Below are positions 38,524 to 47,975 of a DNA stretch of 64,000 nt, one piece after another (positions within the stretch are counted from its first letter, which is position 1; the number at the start of each line of letters is the position of its first letter). The stretch is from Nitrosomonas marina (GTDB taxonomy: Bacteria > Pseudomonadota > Gammaproteobacteria > Burkholderiales > Nitrosomonadaceae): NCBI RefSeq assembly GCF_900111605.1, contig NZ_FOIA01000017.1:1-64000 (forward strand), given 5' to 3'. The position numbers were made by a program, and so were the translations under genes. The notes beneath the pieces were generated by a model. That model saw only the letters and a list, made by a program, of their open reading frames with translations. It had not been told where the DNA came from and did not search any database.

Positions 38524-39462
38524 TTGCGACCGAGATATGTATTAAGTCTGGACGGCGGCGGCAGCCATTTGCTTATCCAGCTCAGCGTACTGGCATGTCT
38601 TGAAGAAGATACCGGTGCATCGACTTATGATTTGTTTGACATGATTGCCGGCTCGTCATCAGGCGGAATGCTTGCCTGTTTGATTTCCGGCAGAATGCTG
38701 AGTGCTTCTGGGATTATTCGGCTGATACAGCAGGATAAATTGCTTGAAAATATGATGACCGGACACTGGCTGAACCGGTTGTTGAATACGCTGCAGATTC
38801 GCCCCAAATATACTGGCATTTCAAAGCGCAGGAGATTGAAAAAAGAGCTCGGTGGATTAAGACTCTCGTCTCTGGACAAGCAGGTGTTTGTACCCTGTTT
38901 TAATCTGGACCGGGATCAGCTGGAGATTTTTACCAATCAAACAAAACCGGATTTTTTGCTGTGTGAAATTGCGGATGCCTGCACGGCAGCGCCTGCTTAT
39001 TATCCGCCAGTAAGAATGGAAGATAACGACTGGCGAATTGACGGCGGCGTGGGTATGAATAACCCCGGATTGGGCGCTTATCTGCATGCAAGACAGCTTT
39101 GGGCCGGTGCTGCTATAAAAATGCTCTCAGTTGGGTCAGGCTGGCGCAGTTTCTCGTTTGACGGACAAAAAGCCTGCAGATACGGAGGCATGCAGTGGTC
39201 GGCGAAAGGAATTGCATCCGTCATTCTCCGCGAAAAAATGATGGCAAATGTGAAATTGACCGAGGCGGTTATCGGTGAACATGCGCTGTACATCAATGAA
39301 TATCTGAAACACTTCGGTTTGCCTGATCATATGGATTCCGTAAATGATCCGGTGAATCAGCGAAAGGCGCTTGAGATCGGCAGGTTATGGTATGACCGTC
39401 ACCGTGAAAAGATCAGACGGTGGATACCTGCTCAGAATGCCGGACATTCAGCTGCGGCATAA
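38524..39462 (+). CDS. Patatin-like phospholipase
   Basis: A 312-residue lipid acyl hydrolase. The oxyanion loop SLDGGGSHLL is at residues 8-17, the nucleophile elbow GSSSGG near residue 43-48, and the catalytic Asp in the DGGVGMNNP motif. The Ser-Asp dyad is complete. The start is a TTG at 38524 with CGGAG about eight bases upstream; the next ATG would delete the oxyanion loop, so the TTG is needed. No signal peptide is present, so it is cytoplasmic. It resembles the CapV-like group used as a defence effector, but no nucleotide cyclase is near, and housekeeping phospholipid turnover is more likely. Confidence 0.85.
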   Translation: MRPRYVLSLDGGGSHLLIQLSVLACLEEDTGASTYDLFDMIAGSSSGGMLACLISGRMLSASGIIRLIQQDKLLENMMTGHWLNRLLNTLQIRPKYTGISKRRRLKKELGGLRLSSLDKQVFVPCFNLDRDQLEIFTNQTKPDFLLCEIADACTAAPAYYPPVRMEDNDWRIDGGVGMNNPGLGAYLHARQLWAGAAIKMLSVGSGWRSFSFDGQKACRYGGMQWSAKGIASVILREKMMANVKLTEAVIGEHALYINEYLKHFGLPDHMDSVNDPVNQRKALEIGRLWYDRHREKIRRWIPAQNAGHSAAA

Positions 39463-39512
39463 ACCAGATTGCCGGCACAGCATCGACGTATTACATACCG
39501 TTAAACAAGTTA

Positions 39513-39764
39513 ATGATCAAGCGTACATTGCTAACGGGCGTGGGTACGATCATTTTTGTTTTCGGAATTATCCTGTTTCCTTTGCCAGGACCGTTTGGAT
39601 TGCCGACAATGGCCATCGGTCTGACTATTCTGTTAAAGGCATCCAATCGTGTCAAGCGCCTGACGATTAACCTGGTACGTAAAAACCGACTGACTAGTGC
39701 ACTCTGGCGTAAAACACGCAAATTCCACAGGCGCATTCGTAGTCCTAAAATTGTCATCAAATAA
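39513..39764 (+). CDS. Small PGPGW-type inner-membrane protein
   Basis: An 83-residue protein with two predicted membrane helices around LFPLPGPFGLPTMAIGLTIL, which fits the PGPGW transmembrane family of unknown function. A very basic C-terminal tail (KRLTINLVRKNRL to KIVIK) should stay in the cytoplasm. The start is the ATG at 39513; a longer in-frame extension upstream overlaps the patatin gene and does not look coding. The Shine-Dalgarno is weak. Confidence 0.65.
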   Translation: MIKRTLLTGVGTIIFVFGIILFPLPGPFGLPTMAIGLTILLKASNRVKRLTINLVRKNRLTSALWRKTRKFHRRIRSPKIVIK

Positions 39765-39933
39765 TCATATATCTGTCATTCCGGTGTCACAGTTTCGCCA
39801 TAAAATTGCTCGATTCTCTTTACAGGAAGGTAACGATGAATCGATTGGTTGACACAAATTCGAAAGTTCTGATTTGTTTGGGCAGTTTGTGCAATGTGCC
39901 GTATCTAATCCACAGTATATGGAATGCAAAGCC

Positions 39934-40980
39934 ATGAAAGTCTTTTATGGAATTCAGGGTACCGGTAACGGCCATATAACGCGTGGCCGCATCATGGCGA
40001 GAGAGTTTCGGGCCGCCGATATTGCAGTGGATTATCAGTTTACAGGCAGGCCTAAAGATACATTTTTCGATATGGAAATTTTCAATGATCATCTATGGTG
40101 CGAAGGTCTGACATTCAGTGTCAAAAATGGAAAAATCAATCCCTTCATGACCGTGCTGAAATCCAGCCCGGTACGTCTGATCAGGGATATCAGGCAGTTG
40201 GACCTGAGCAGCTATGACCTGGTGATTTGCGATTTTGAACCTGTCACTGCCTGGGCCGCGCGCCAGCAAAAAAAGAAAACCTTTGGCGTCAGTCATCAGT
40301 ACGCTTTTCAATACAAAATTCCGCGTGCAGGCAGTAATCCCGTTTCGGAAGCGGTTATGAAACATTTCGCGCCTGTTGATATTGGTGTCGGTCTACACTG
40401 GCATCATTTCGACCAACCGATTTTGCCGCCAATTATCGACACACCGGATATCGCGAAACGTGTACAAAAAAACAGAATCGTGGTTTATCTGCCATTTGAG
40501 AACCAACAGAAACTCATTCAGTCACTTGCGCCGTTCAAGGATTTTGAATTTAATATTTATTCATTCACCCCGGACCTGACCCAACGAATTGAGCATATCC
40601 ATTGCAAGCCATTATCCTTGCATGGCTTTCAGAAAGACCTGCATGATTGTGCCGGAATTATCTGTAATGCGGGTTTTGAACTGGCCAGCGAATCGCTGTA
40701 TCTGGGTAAGAAAATTCTGGTTAAACCTGTACACGCGCAAATGGAACAGACTTCAAATGCTGCAGCGCTGGTTGAGCTGGGTTACGGACAAATGATGAAT
40801 AAAATCGATCCCAAAATCATTGAGCAATGGCTTGGCATAACCAAAGCGGTTCGCATTAATTATCCCAACACAGCGAAATATCTGGTGGAATGGATCAAAA
40901 ATGGTATGCCACCTGTCGATCAGGGATGGTGCAACCAGGTATGGTCCAGTGTCAGGGCAATGCCAGTGGAATTGTCGTAA
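39934..40980 (+). CDS. MJ1255/VC2487-type glycosyltransferase
   Basis: A 348-residue GT-B enzyme. The start is placed at the ATG at 39934, giving MKVFYGIQGTGNGHITRG; the glycine-rich GTGNGH loop at the start is diagnostic of this family and of related UDP-sugar transferases. The C-terminal donor site shows GIICNAGFELASESLYLGKK and PVHAQMEQTSNA. Family members are thought to glycosylate lipids or cell-surface components, but few are tested. It follows an LpxH-like phosphatase and a patatin and precedes a lipid-kinase-like gene, consistent with glycolipid metabolism. Confidence 0.85.
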   Translation: MKVFYGIQGTGNGHITRGRIMAREFRAADIAVDYQFTGRPKDTFFDMEIFNDHLWCEGLTFSVKNGKINPFMTVLKSSPVRLIRDIRQLDLSSYDLVICDFEPVTAWAARQQKKKTFGVSHQYAFQYKIPRAGSNPVSEAVMKHFAPVDIGVGLHWHHFDQPILPPIIDTPDIAKRVQKNRIVVYLPFENQQKLIQSLAPFKDFEFNIYSFTPDLTQRIEHIHCKPLSLHGFQKDLHDCAGIICNAGFELASESLYLGKKILVKPVHAQMEQTSNAAALVELGYGQMMNKIDPKIIEQWLGITKAVRINYPNTAKYLVEWIKNGMPPVDQGWCNQVWSSVRAMPVELS

Positions 40981-41081
40981 AAGAAGATGTCATCCCGCCT
41001 AGATAAGTTAGTGCTGGATTTTGAAAGATGTAAGCATGCAATTTCAATCGTGAAAAATAGTAACCCGGTGCAAATGAAGCA

Positions 41082-42110
41082 GTGCTGATAAAAATACCTT
41101 CACCAAATAACATTCTGATTTTTTACAATCCTATCTCCAGTGCAGGCAATACGAGGCAGACTGCTGAACACATGGCGTCTCAACTGACGTATTGTGGGAA
41201 GCAGGTTACGGTACAGGTATCTGAAAAGAAGACGAAAGCCTATAAGCGTATGAAAGATGCCATAGCCGGGTGTGATCTGGTCGTGATCGTTGGCGGAGAC
41301 GGAACGGTCAGGAAACTGCTTGGAATTATCGGCAAAACAAAAACGCCACTGTATGCTATTCCCGGTGGAAATGAATCGCTGTTTGCACGTACCTATGACA
41401 TGAGTGCGCAGCTTGGAGATCTGCTGCAGACGATAGCCGCTGGCAACTGCCTTCAACAGTATTACGGCCTGATCAGCGGGCATGGCATCAAGGGAAAAAA
41501 ACCCTTCTTTCATATGGCTTCGATGGGACTGGATTCGCTAACGGTCAAATATATCGGTAAGCGAAGCAGCCCATTGAATGACTCGGTCTATGTATGGCAC
41601 GGATTGAAAGCACTGTGCTCGCTGCATCATCCAACGGTTTCACTCAATGTAGACGGGCAACCGGTGATTGCACGCGAATCAGGCTATGTCATTGTAGCCA
41701 ACAGTTCGGCGTATGCCAGAAACCTGCAACTGGTGCCTGCTGCCAATCCTTCGAAGAACGAGCTTGTCGCGGGTTTCCTGCCAGGCGCGCGGCATCAGCA
41801 TGAGCTAATCAAGGCGTTGAAAATACTGCAGCGGAAACCGGCTAATCTGCCCATGCAATATTTCTCAGGAAAAAAAATTGAGTGTACCTTGCACGATCAG
41901 TCGTACCCTTTGCAGGTGGATGGTGATTATTTTCGCAACCGAGATATCGATGCCGACGTAACTGTCGAATTCAGCATCAGTACAAACCCGATCCAGGTGT
42001 TGATACCGCCGGAATATACAACAAAGCTGATAGAATCCTCCCGGTTGCATGGCCTGCGAAAAGAGACTATAGTCAAAGCCAATTGTAGTAACAAAGCTTT
42101 ACCGGAATAA
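41082..42110 (+). CDS. Diacylglycerol/lipid kinase-like protein
   Basis: A 342-residue protein of the DAGK catalytic superfamily. ILIFYNPISSAGNTRQ and the ATP-binding VVIVGGDGTVRKLLG (GGDGT intact) are near the start; PGGNESLFAR replaces the common PGGTAN. The C-terminal beta-sandwich holds MDGDYFRN-like sequence (QVDGDYF). It starts with GTG at 41082 behind a weak Shine-Dalgarno. The substrate may be diacylglycerol or another lipid alcohol. A second, more canonical member lies at 48961. Confidence 0.8.
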   Translation: MLIKIPSPNNILIFYNPISSAGNTRQTAEHMASQLTYCGKQVTVQVSEKKTKAYKRMKDAIAGCDLVVIVGGDGTVRKLLGIIGKTKTPLYAIPGGNESLFARTYDMSAQLGDLLQTIAAGNCLQQYYGLISGHGIKGKKPFFHMASMGLDSLTVKYIGKRSSPLNDSVYVWHGLKALCSLHHPTVSLNVDGQPVIARESGYVIVANSSAYARNLQLVPAANPSKNELVAGFLPGARHQHELIKALKILQRKPANLPMQYFSGKKIECTLHDQSYPLQVDGDYFRNRDIDADVTVEFSISTNPIQVLIPPEYTTKLIESSRLHGLRKETIVKANCSNKALPE

Positions 42111-42278
42111 CAGCTTCGAAAAAGATATGTGGCAGCATTCTGCTTTTCTAACGATTTACCGCCTTCGCTGATAACAGACAGCCCATTACTGCTTTGACAA
42201 ACGGATATCTGTTAACAGTTCTACAGAATCAGATATCCCGGCTGACAGTTGTGGCTGACACGAACAGGTTTCCAGACG

Positions 42279-43907
42279 ATGAAATCCTTACACAGCGCTC
42301 AATTCATTGTTTCACAGTCAATTGACAGTGACGCCATCTTCACATTGCTGCAGCATGAATTTTCGCTGCATGAAACCGACCACACGCGCTTGAAATGTCA
42401 TTATCTGGATACATTTGACTGGCGGATGTACCAGAAAAACTATGTGTGCTCCTGGTACCAGACGGCGAACAAGCGCGCCAAGAATCGTGAGGGGATTTTT
42501 TTTATCCATGAAAAGGAAACCGGCAACAGCATTTGCGAACTGCCTCTGAGCAGGGTGCCCAAGTTTTCCAAAGATATTAACCATCAGGCGTATCGAAGTA
42601 TGCTGGACAATATACTGGGAATACGGGCATTAATGACAGTCGCTGTTCTGACCGTCAAGCGCAGGCAATTAATAATTTTAGATGAAGAGCACAAGACGCT
42701 GGCGCTGCTGCAGCTAGAGCAATATACGATCGATGAATCTGCTGACGACGATCAGCCGGCAGGCCGTCTGATCGTCTGCCCTGTCAGGGGCTATCCAAAA
42801 GTATTCAAACGGGTCGTACAACTCGTTACCGAACAATTAAAATTACCGCACTCGCGCGAAGCATTGCTGGATGAAGTGCTCACAGTCACCGGCAAACGGC
42901 CCGATACGTGCAAATTAACCGGATTTCAGGAACTTGAGTCTTCATTCAGTACGTGGGAAGCTGTGCGAATTTTATTACAGCACCTGTTCAGTGTCATGCA
43001 GGCCAATGAGTACGGATTGCGCGAAGCCATCGATACGGAATTTCTTCACGACTATCGTGTTGCGGTAAGACGAATCCGTTCGATACTGGGGCAGATCAAG
43101 CATGTTTTTCCGGATAAACTGCTGGCTTATTTTAAACGGGAATTTTCCTGGCTGGGAACGGTGACAACGCCGACGCGCGATCTGGATATGTATTTGCTCA
43201 AATTTGACGGTTATATACAGGCATTGCCGGATGATTTGCAGCAGCACCTTGAGATGTTTCGCTTATTCCTGCAACGGCACTGGAAGATTGAGCATGCGCG
43301 TTTGTGTCGCGCGCTTGACTCGAAACGCTATCAGAAGCTTACCAGCGAATGGCAAAAAATACTGGCAAACGCCGATATGCCGCTGCAAAGGGAAATGTCA
43401 ACTGGCAGCCAGGCGCAGGAGACATGTAATGCGGCCGAGCCGGCCAGGATTGTTGCCAGGCAGCGTATCTGGAAGCTTTACAAGCGTATACTGAAGGAAG
43501 GTGGATCAATCACGCCACAATCGCATGATGAAGACTTGCATGAGTTGCGTAAGAGTTGTAAAAAGTTTCGTTATCTGATCGAATTTTTCCAGGATTACTA
43601 TGTCGGCAAGTCAATGAAGCAATTACTTAAAACGCTCAAGCAGTTACAGGACAATCTGGGGGATTTTCAGGATTTATGTGTTCAGATCGAGCAGTTGAAT
43701 GGTTTTGCAGAGCAAATGCAGCAGGAAGGCCTGGCGGATACCAAAACAATTATGGCGATGGGTGTGCTGGTAGAGCGATTGAACGAACGTAAAACGGCGC
43801 TGCGGGCTGAATTCAGGCGTCAGTTTGAATCATTTATTCAGCCCGAGAAAAAAGCCGTTTTTGTAGAGGCATTGCGCGTTCAACAACATGAAGGTGTCAC
43901 AGAATGA
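42279..43907 (+). CDS. CHAD domain protein
   Basis: A 542-residue protein, starting at the ATG at 42279; an in-frame TTG 30 bp upstream is less likely. The N-terminal 200 residues are not clearly recognised and could be a degraded CYTH-like domain. The C-terminal part (about 235-525) is a CHAD domain, rich in conserved histidine and arginine on helices (LHDYRVAVRRIRSILG, and DEDLHELRKSCKKFRYLIEF). CHAD domains bind inorganic polyphosphate. The stop overlaps the next gene start (ATGA), tying it to the ParA-type ATPase and SixA-type phosphatase. Confidence 0.88.
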   Translation: MKSLHSAQFIVSQSIDSDAIFTLLQHEFSLHETDHTRLKCHYLDTFDWRMYQKNYVCSWYQTANKRAKNREGIFFIHEKETGNSICELPLSRVPKFSKDINHQAYRSMLDNILGIRALMTVAVLTVKRRQLIILDEEHKTLALLQLEQYTIDESADDDQPAGRLIVCPVRGYPKVFKRVVQLVTEQLKLPHSREALLDEVLTVTGKRPDTCKLTGFQELESSFSTWEAVRILLQHLFSVMQANEYGLREAIDTEFLHDYRVAVRRIRSILGQIKHVFPDKLLAYFKREFSWLGTVTTPTRDLDMYLLKFDGYIQALPDDLQQHLEMFRLFLQRHWKIEHARLCRALDSKRYQKLTSEWQKILANADMPLQREMSTGSQAQETCNAAEPARIVARQRIWKLYKRILKEGGSITPQSHDEDLHELRKSCKKFRYLIEFFQDYYVGKSMKQLLKTLKQLQDNLGDFQDLCVQIEQLNGFAEQMQQEGLADTKTIMAMGVLVERLNERKTALRAEFRRQFESFIQPEKKAVFVEALRVQQHEGVTE

Positions 43908-44644
43908 AAATTGTCGCATGTTATAACGTCAAAGGTGGTATCGGGAAAACGGCTGCCGCAGTCAACCTGGCTTTTCTTGCGGCACATGAGGGCGCCCGTA
44001 CATTGGTCTGGGATCTGGACCCGCAAGGTGCGGCAAGTTTCTACTTCCGGATCAAACCCAAGGTGAAGAAGGGCAGCAAGGGGTTGCTCACCGGCAAAAA
44101 GACGCTCGAGGATGTGGTAAAAGGTACGGATTACCCGAATCTTGATCTGATACCGGCGGATTTTTCCTATCGAAACCTCGATCTTCAACTGGATGAAGTT
44201 AAAAAATCAGACACCCGTATACAGAAACTGCTCAAACCACTGGCCAGTGAGTATGATTTTATCTTTCTCGACTGTCCTCCCAGTATTTCACTGGTATCAG
44301 AAAATACACTGATTGCAGCAGATGCTGTTATTGTACCGACCATTCCGACAACACTGTCGCTGCGTACTTTGGACCAGATTGTTGAATTTTGCAACAAGCT
44401 GAATATCGATCACACCAAAATTATTACTTTTTTTTCCATGATGGACAATCGCAAAAAACTGCATAAGCAGATCGTTGAGAATCCGCCTCAGCATGTCCGG
44501 GTATTGGACGCCAGCATTCCGTACGCCAGTGATGTTGAGCGTATGGGGGTTTACCGTCAGCCGGTACCCGTCTTTGCCGGAAACAGTCGGGCGGCGAAAG
44601 CCTACCGGGCACTCTGGGAAGAAATAAAATCAGTTTTGCACTGA
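43904..44644 (+). CDS. ParA/MinD-type ATPase
   Basis: A 246-residue P-loop ATPase. The deviant Walker A KGGIGKT is at residues 10-16, switch I/A-prime WDLDPQGAASFYF follows, and Walker B is DFIFLDCPPS. The short form without an N-terminal HTH is typical of orphan ParA proteins positioning protein complexes, rather than plasmid partition. There is no parB and no centromere-like repeat nearby. It overlaps the CHAD gene by four bases, so its cargo may be polyphosphate granules; that link is inference, though ParA-like positioning of such granules is known elsewhere. Confidence 0.93.
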   Translation: MKIVACYNVKGGIGKTAAAVNLAFLAAHEGARTLVWDLDPQGAASFYFRIKPKVKKGSKGLLTGKKTLEDVVKGTDYPNLDLIPADFSYRNLDLQLDEVKKSDTRIQKLLKPLASEYDFIFLDCPPSISLVSENTLIAADAVIVPTIPTTLSLRTLDQIVEFCNKLNIDHTKIITFFSMMDNRKKLHKQIVENPPQHVRVLDASIPYASDVERMGVYRQPVPVFAGNSRAAKAYRALWEEIKSVLH

Positions 44645-44687
44645 TTACTAAAACCGCGCCATGTGAGTCTTATTGAGGTTAATCATT

Positions 44688-45197
44688 GTGTCACATTTAC
44701 TCTATTTGTTACGTCACGCAAAATCAGATTGGAAAAAGGAAGCTGCTAGTGATTTCGAACGCCCGCTTTCGAAACGCGGTGTTGCAGATGCCCCCAAGAT
44801 GGCGGCATGGCTGGCAAAGCAGGCCAATAAACCCACAGCAATTGTCAGTTCGCCGGCATTGCGTGCGTACCAAACGGCGCTGGTGTTTTCCCGTGCGCTG
44901 GATGTACAGGTCAAGGACATTAATTTTGACAACCGGATTTACGCAGCCAGCCTGGAGACGCTGATGGAAATCATTCGTGCGCTACCTGAACAGGAAAAGT
45001 CAGTGCTGCTCGTCGGTCATAATCCGGGCCTGGATTTGCTGCTGCAGGTATTATGCAAACAGGCGAAGCCGCGCACAGACGGCAAACTGATGACAACCTG
45101 CGCGATAGCAAAAATTGCTCTGGAAAGTCAATGGCGGGATATTTCGGACAAGCACTGCGTACTCTACAGCCTCTCCCGGCCGAAAGAGGTGCTGTAG
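44688..45197 (+). CDS. sixA: SixA-type phosphohistidine phosphatase
   Basis: A 169-residue histidine-phosphatase superfamily protein. The start is the GTG at 44688, eight bases after TGAGGT; an in-frame TTG at 44673 is less likely. RHAKSDW (Arg9, His10) is the catalytic signature, and VLLVGHNPGLDLLL carries the second histidine. SixA removes phosphate from phosphohistidine on Hpt domains or PTS proteins. SixA genes often sit near CHAD and polyphosphate genes, as here (43 bp after parA). Confidence 0.9.
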   Translation: MSHLLYLLRHAKSDWKKEAASDFERPLSKRGVADAPKMAAWLAKQANKPTAIVSSPALRAYQTALVFSRALDVQVKDINFDNRIYAASLETLMEIIRALPEQEKSVLLVGHNPGLDLLLQVLCKQAKPRTDGKLMTTCAIAKIALESQWRDISDKHCVLYSLSRPKEVL

Positions 45198-45299
45198 AAA
45201 ATTCATTCGTCCTTAAGCGGATTGTTGCAAACAACAGTTTATAGAAAAGCGCTTTAACCCCACAATCTAATAACAGATTATTTTTACGAATATATAACC

Positions 45300-45899
45300 T
45301 CAGTTATTACCGGATGATCGTATTGACATATCGGGACGATTTATACGTAAAGGAGGTCTCGTCAATTTGATCGCTGAGATACAACATTCATTTTTGACTT
45401 TAGCTGGTTTTGCTTTTTTTAACCAGCATTTGGCACTTTGACCTTGTATTCCGGGTTTGACCAGCGTGTAAGCGCGGCATTTGGGATCATTTTTACAGGC
45501 ATTTTCGCATTCCGAAGTATACATATTGACATCGAAACCAGGTTTGATGTCTGATCCTGGGCGATCAAAACCGATTTCCTTCTCGCCCATGATTTTAATG
45601 CCAGATACACAACAGTTGTTGGCTTTCCGTTTAGGGACCGAATCCTTAAGCCAGCACATATTTGTCTGATTGACAAAAGTATAGGCCCGACACCGGGCGT
45701 TGGTTGCGCAGGAACTGGCGCATTGACTGAAGCCGTTAGCCTCGTATTTATGGTAATCGCCACCCGGTCGGTCGAACTGGAACTCGGCTTCTCCCATTGG
45801 ATTGGCCATGCCAAGTTTCCAGCCAAGCATACAGGTTATGATAAATAGGACTGCAACTGCAAACCAGTTTACTTGAACTGATTGAATGCGTTTAAGCAT
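45300..45899 (-). CDS. Secreted or anchored twin PAN/Apple domain protein
   Basis: A 199-residue protein with one N-terminal membrane helix (about 10-29), acting as signal or anchor. Two PAN_4/Apple modules follow: FDRPGGDY...CASSCATNARCRAYTFV...CWLKDSVP...CCVSG at about 43-105, and FDRPGSDI...CENACKNDPKCRAYTLV...CWLKKAKP...CCISA at about 112-180. Each has the expected paired cysteines. PAN modules bind carbohydrate or protein; here the target is unknown. The ATG at 45899 is preceded by GAGGGAGGAATC, a strong Shine-Dalgarno. Confidence 0.85.
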   Translation of the reverse strand: MLKRIQSVQVNWFAVAVLFIITCMLGWKLGMANPMGEAEFQFDRPGGDYHKYEANGFSQCASSCATNARCRAYTFVNQTNMCWLKDSVPKRKANNCCVSGIKIMGEKEIGFDRPGSDIKPGFDVNMYTSECENACKNDPKCRAYTLVKPGIQGQSAKCWLKKAKPAKVKNECCISAIKLTRPPLRINRPDMSIRSSGNN

Positions 45900-46074
45900 G
45901 AGATTCCTCCCTCTGAAATGATGTTTGAGGAATATTTCTCTGTTCTGTCAGAACCCAATCTACTGGATGGGACAAATGTTGTCAAATTTACTGATTCGTC
46001 TGAAATGGCATCGCTGAAGACAAAGGGCGTATCTGAATTAATCGTTCAGGCGGGCTGGTGCCGTCAACCAATGT

Positions 46075-47115
46075 TTATTCCGGTTTTTTGCCGGTGCCGC
46101 GAATTGTAAACAGTTTGGAAATTGCATCGAACCAGAAAGGCGCTCCCAGTGTTCCTGCCAGTGCTGTAATGATCCAACCAATGATGATTAACAGCCAATT
46201 GTTTTGGCCAGGCAACAGGAGAAACTCCAATGTCCGGGACTGTGATTCTGTTTTCTGTGTTGCAACAGTCTGTTCAACAGTATCCAACTGGGGAATATGC
46301 CAGCCAACCGGCAGCCCCAGATTTCTAAAATCATTTGCATCGACGTTCAACTTCCGGATTTGGCTCAGCAAGGCCTCCTCCGGATCAATTTTTTCTTGAT
46401 CGGCGCCCGTGTTTGTTATGTTAACGCTGCTTTTGCCTGTTTCAGCTGAATATTCAGAGGCAATGTCTACTAGCAATTCGATCTGTTCCGGATTTTTCTG
46501 CATTTGCTGTACGATATAAATCGAGTCAACATTAAAACCGGATGCCAGAACAAACGCAATGACGAACATTATGAATTGAGACCGGCGCTTGTACCAGCCG
46601 CCGACTCTGTCCATCACTGCAATATAATGCTGTTCAATTTTGAGTTTGAATTTTTCCAGATCGTCGCCTGCTTCATCAAGCATAGGTATCAGCAATTTAC
46701 TCAACGGTTCGGGCCGTTTTGCCAGTGATTGTCGTACTGCGTCCAGGGAAGCATTGTTATTGGATAACACTTGAACTAACGCAGTCGAGAAAACTGCAGG
46801 CGGTATATATGAGGGTTTTGATCCTCCCGGTGGAGACAGGGTATCGATTAATGGATGCTGATACAGCAGACTGGTTAATTGTGCTTTTTGCCTGTCTATA
46901 AAGCCCAGTATGCGCATAGAATTATTGAACCATCTTTTGAAAGCAGACCCGGTTTCCCTGGGCAGTTCACCCAGGAGAGCTGCAATGCTCTCGAACAAAA
47001 TCCTGCCACGCATCGCGAGCATCTGCACAATCAACTCATTAATGCCACTTACCAATCCGGAAAAGAGTGCATAAATCAAAAAAACCGCGATAATGATATC
47101 GAGTATTCCAAGCAT
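46075..47115 (-). CDS. Uncharacterised inner-membrane protein
   Basis: A 346-residue protein of no family I recognise. It has a hydrophobic N-terminal segment (LDIIIAVFLIYALFSGLVSG), a second near residue 185-205 (FIMFVIAFVLASGF), and a third near the C-terminus (WLLIIIGWIITALAGTLGA, then PFWFDAIS). Between them are helical, charged stretches. A basic tail follows the last helix. The start is an ATG at 47115. It lies between a PAN-domain gene and a DUF2959 lipoprotein gene on the same strand. Confidence 0.75.
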   Translation of the reverse strand: MLGILDIIIAVFLIYALFSGLVSGINELIVQMLAMRGRILFESIAALLGELPRETGSAFKRWFNNSMRILGFIDRQKAQLTSLLYQHPLIDTLSPPGGSKPSYIPPAVFSTALVQVLSNNNASLDAVRQSLAKRPEPLSKLLIPMLDEAGDDLEKFKLKIEQHYIAVMDRVGGWYKRRSQFIMFVIAFVLASGFNVDSIYIVQQMQKNPEQIELLVDIASEYSAETGKSSVNITNTGADQEKIDPEEALLSQIRKLNVDANDFRNLGLPVGWHIPQLDTVEQTVATQKTESQSRTLEFLLLPGQNNWLLIIIGWIITALAGTLGAPFWFDAISKLFTIRGTGKKPE

Positions 47116-47280
47116 TCTTGTCTCCAGTTCATCAACTTATCACGTGCTTCTAACATTGAAGAGATGCATCGCGTTTAAAGTAATCACAGCGCGTTGGATG
47201 ACTGATAGCTATTCATGATTTCTGGTACTGTGGGATAGAAACTGCACACCGGGCTTCCTGGCCCAACAGACAATAAAATG

Positions 47281-47928
47281 TTATTTGTTTTCCATGGTAT
47301 CAATAAATGCATTCGCTTCATTGATTGAATCTTCCATAGAAGCGATCAGTGCGGAAACGTCAGATTGTATAGTGTCAAGTTCGCTTTTCAGGGACGCGAT
47401 TGCGCGTGCGTTCAGATTGTGTTTAAGGAACATAACCTGATCACGGAAAACGGTCAGTATGGGCTGAATTTTGGATTCAGCTTTTTTCATGGATGTAATC
47501 AGTTGTCGGTAATGTGTTTTTGTGGTGTTCAGTTTATTCTGGCTGCTGCGTTTCAAGTTGGCATTGTTGTACTGGGAGATTTCCTGTTCCCATTCTGCAA
47601 ACAACGCCTGCGAGACATCTTCAATATCTTCAATGCGGTTTCTAACCTCTTCGGCTTTACTGACACTTGCTTCATATTCGTCGTTGAGTTTGGTATAAAT
47701 CGCTTCCAGATCGCCACCAGTGAAATGGGTGGCTGCGGTGAACTGTTCAAGTGCTGATTTGAATTGTTCTTTGGTCTCCTCTTGTGTGTCGCGCGCCTGC
47801 TCCACTCGATACACCATAACGTCCCGTTTGGGAATGCCGATTTTTTCCAGGCCTTCGTAATACATGGTTGAGCATGCGCCCAGTGCAAACAGCAGGGCGA
47901 GTACGGGTAACATCGTTTTTGAATTCAT
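47281..47928 (-). CDS. DUF2959 lipoprotein
   Basis: A 215-residue lipoprotein with lipobox LALLFALGAC near residues 10-19. The remainder is almost entirely charged coiled coil (YYEGLEKIGIPKRDVMVYRV, then VEQARDTQEETKEQFKSAL), which matches DUF2959. The start at 47928 follows GGGAGGGATC on the minus strand; a longer frame upstream includes sequence of the neighbouring gene and was rejected. Function is unknown in the family. Confidence 0.85.
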   Translation of the reverse strand: MNSKTMLPVLALLFALGACSTMYYEGLEKIGIPKRDVMVYRVEQARDTQEETKEQFKSALEQFTAATHFTGGDLEAIYTKLNDEYEASVSKAEEVRNRIEDIEDVSQALFAEWEQEISQYNNANLKRSSQNKLNTTKTHYRQLITSMKKAESKIQPILTVFRDQVMFLKHNLNARAIASLKSELDTIQSDVSALIASMEDSINEANAFIDTMENK

Positions 47929-47975
47929 GATCCCTCCCATTAATCTATGTGATTGCTTGGATGATATAACAAAAG

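Noticed and set aside
38524..39462. Patatin as a CBASS effector
   Set aside because: No cGAS-like nucleotidyltransferase or associated Cap genes lie nearby.
43904..44644. ParA as evidence of a plasmid or partition locus
   Set aside because: There is no parB, no replication gene and no iteron; it overlaps the CHAD gene like a chromosomal orphan ParA.
45264..45285. AATCT/AGATT hairpin with T-run between sixA and the PAN gene
   Set aside because: A five-bp AT-rich stem is too weak to call a terminator.
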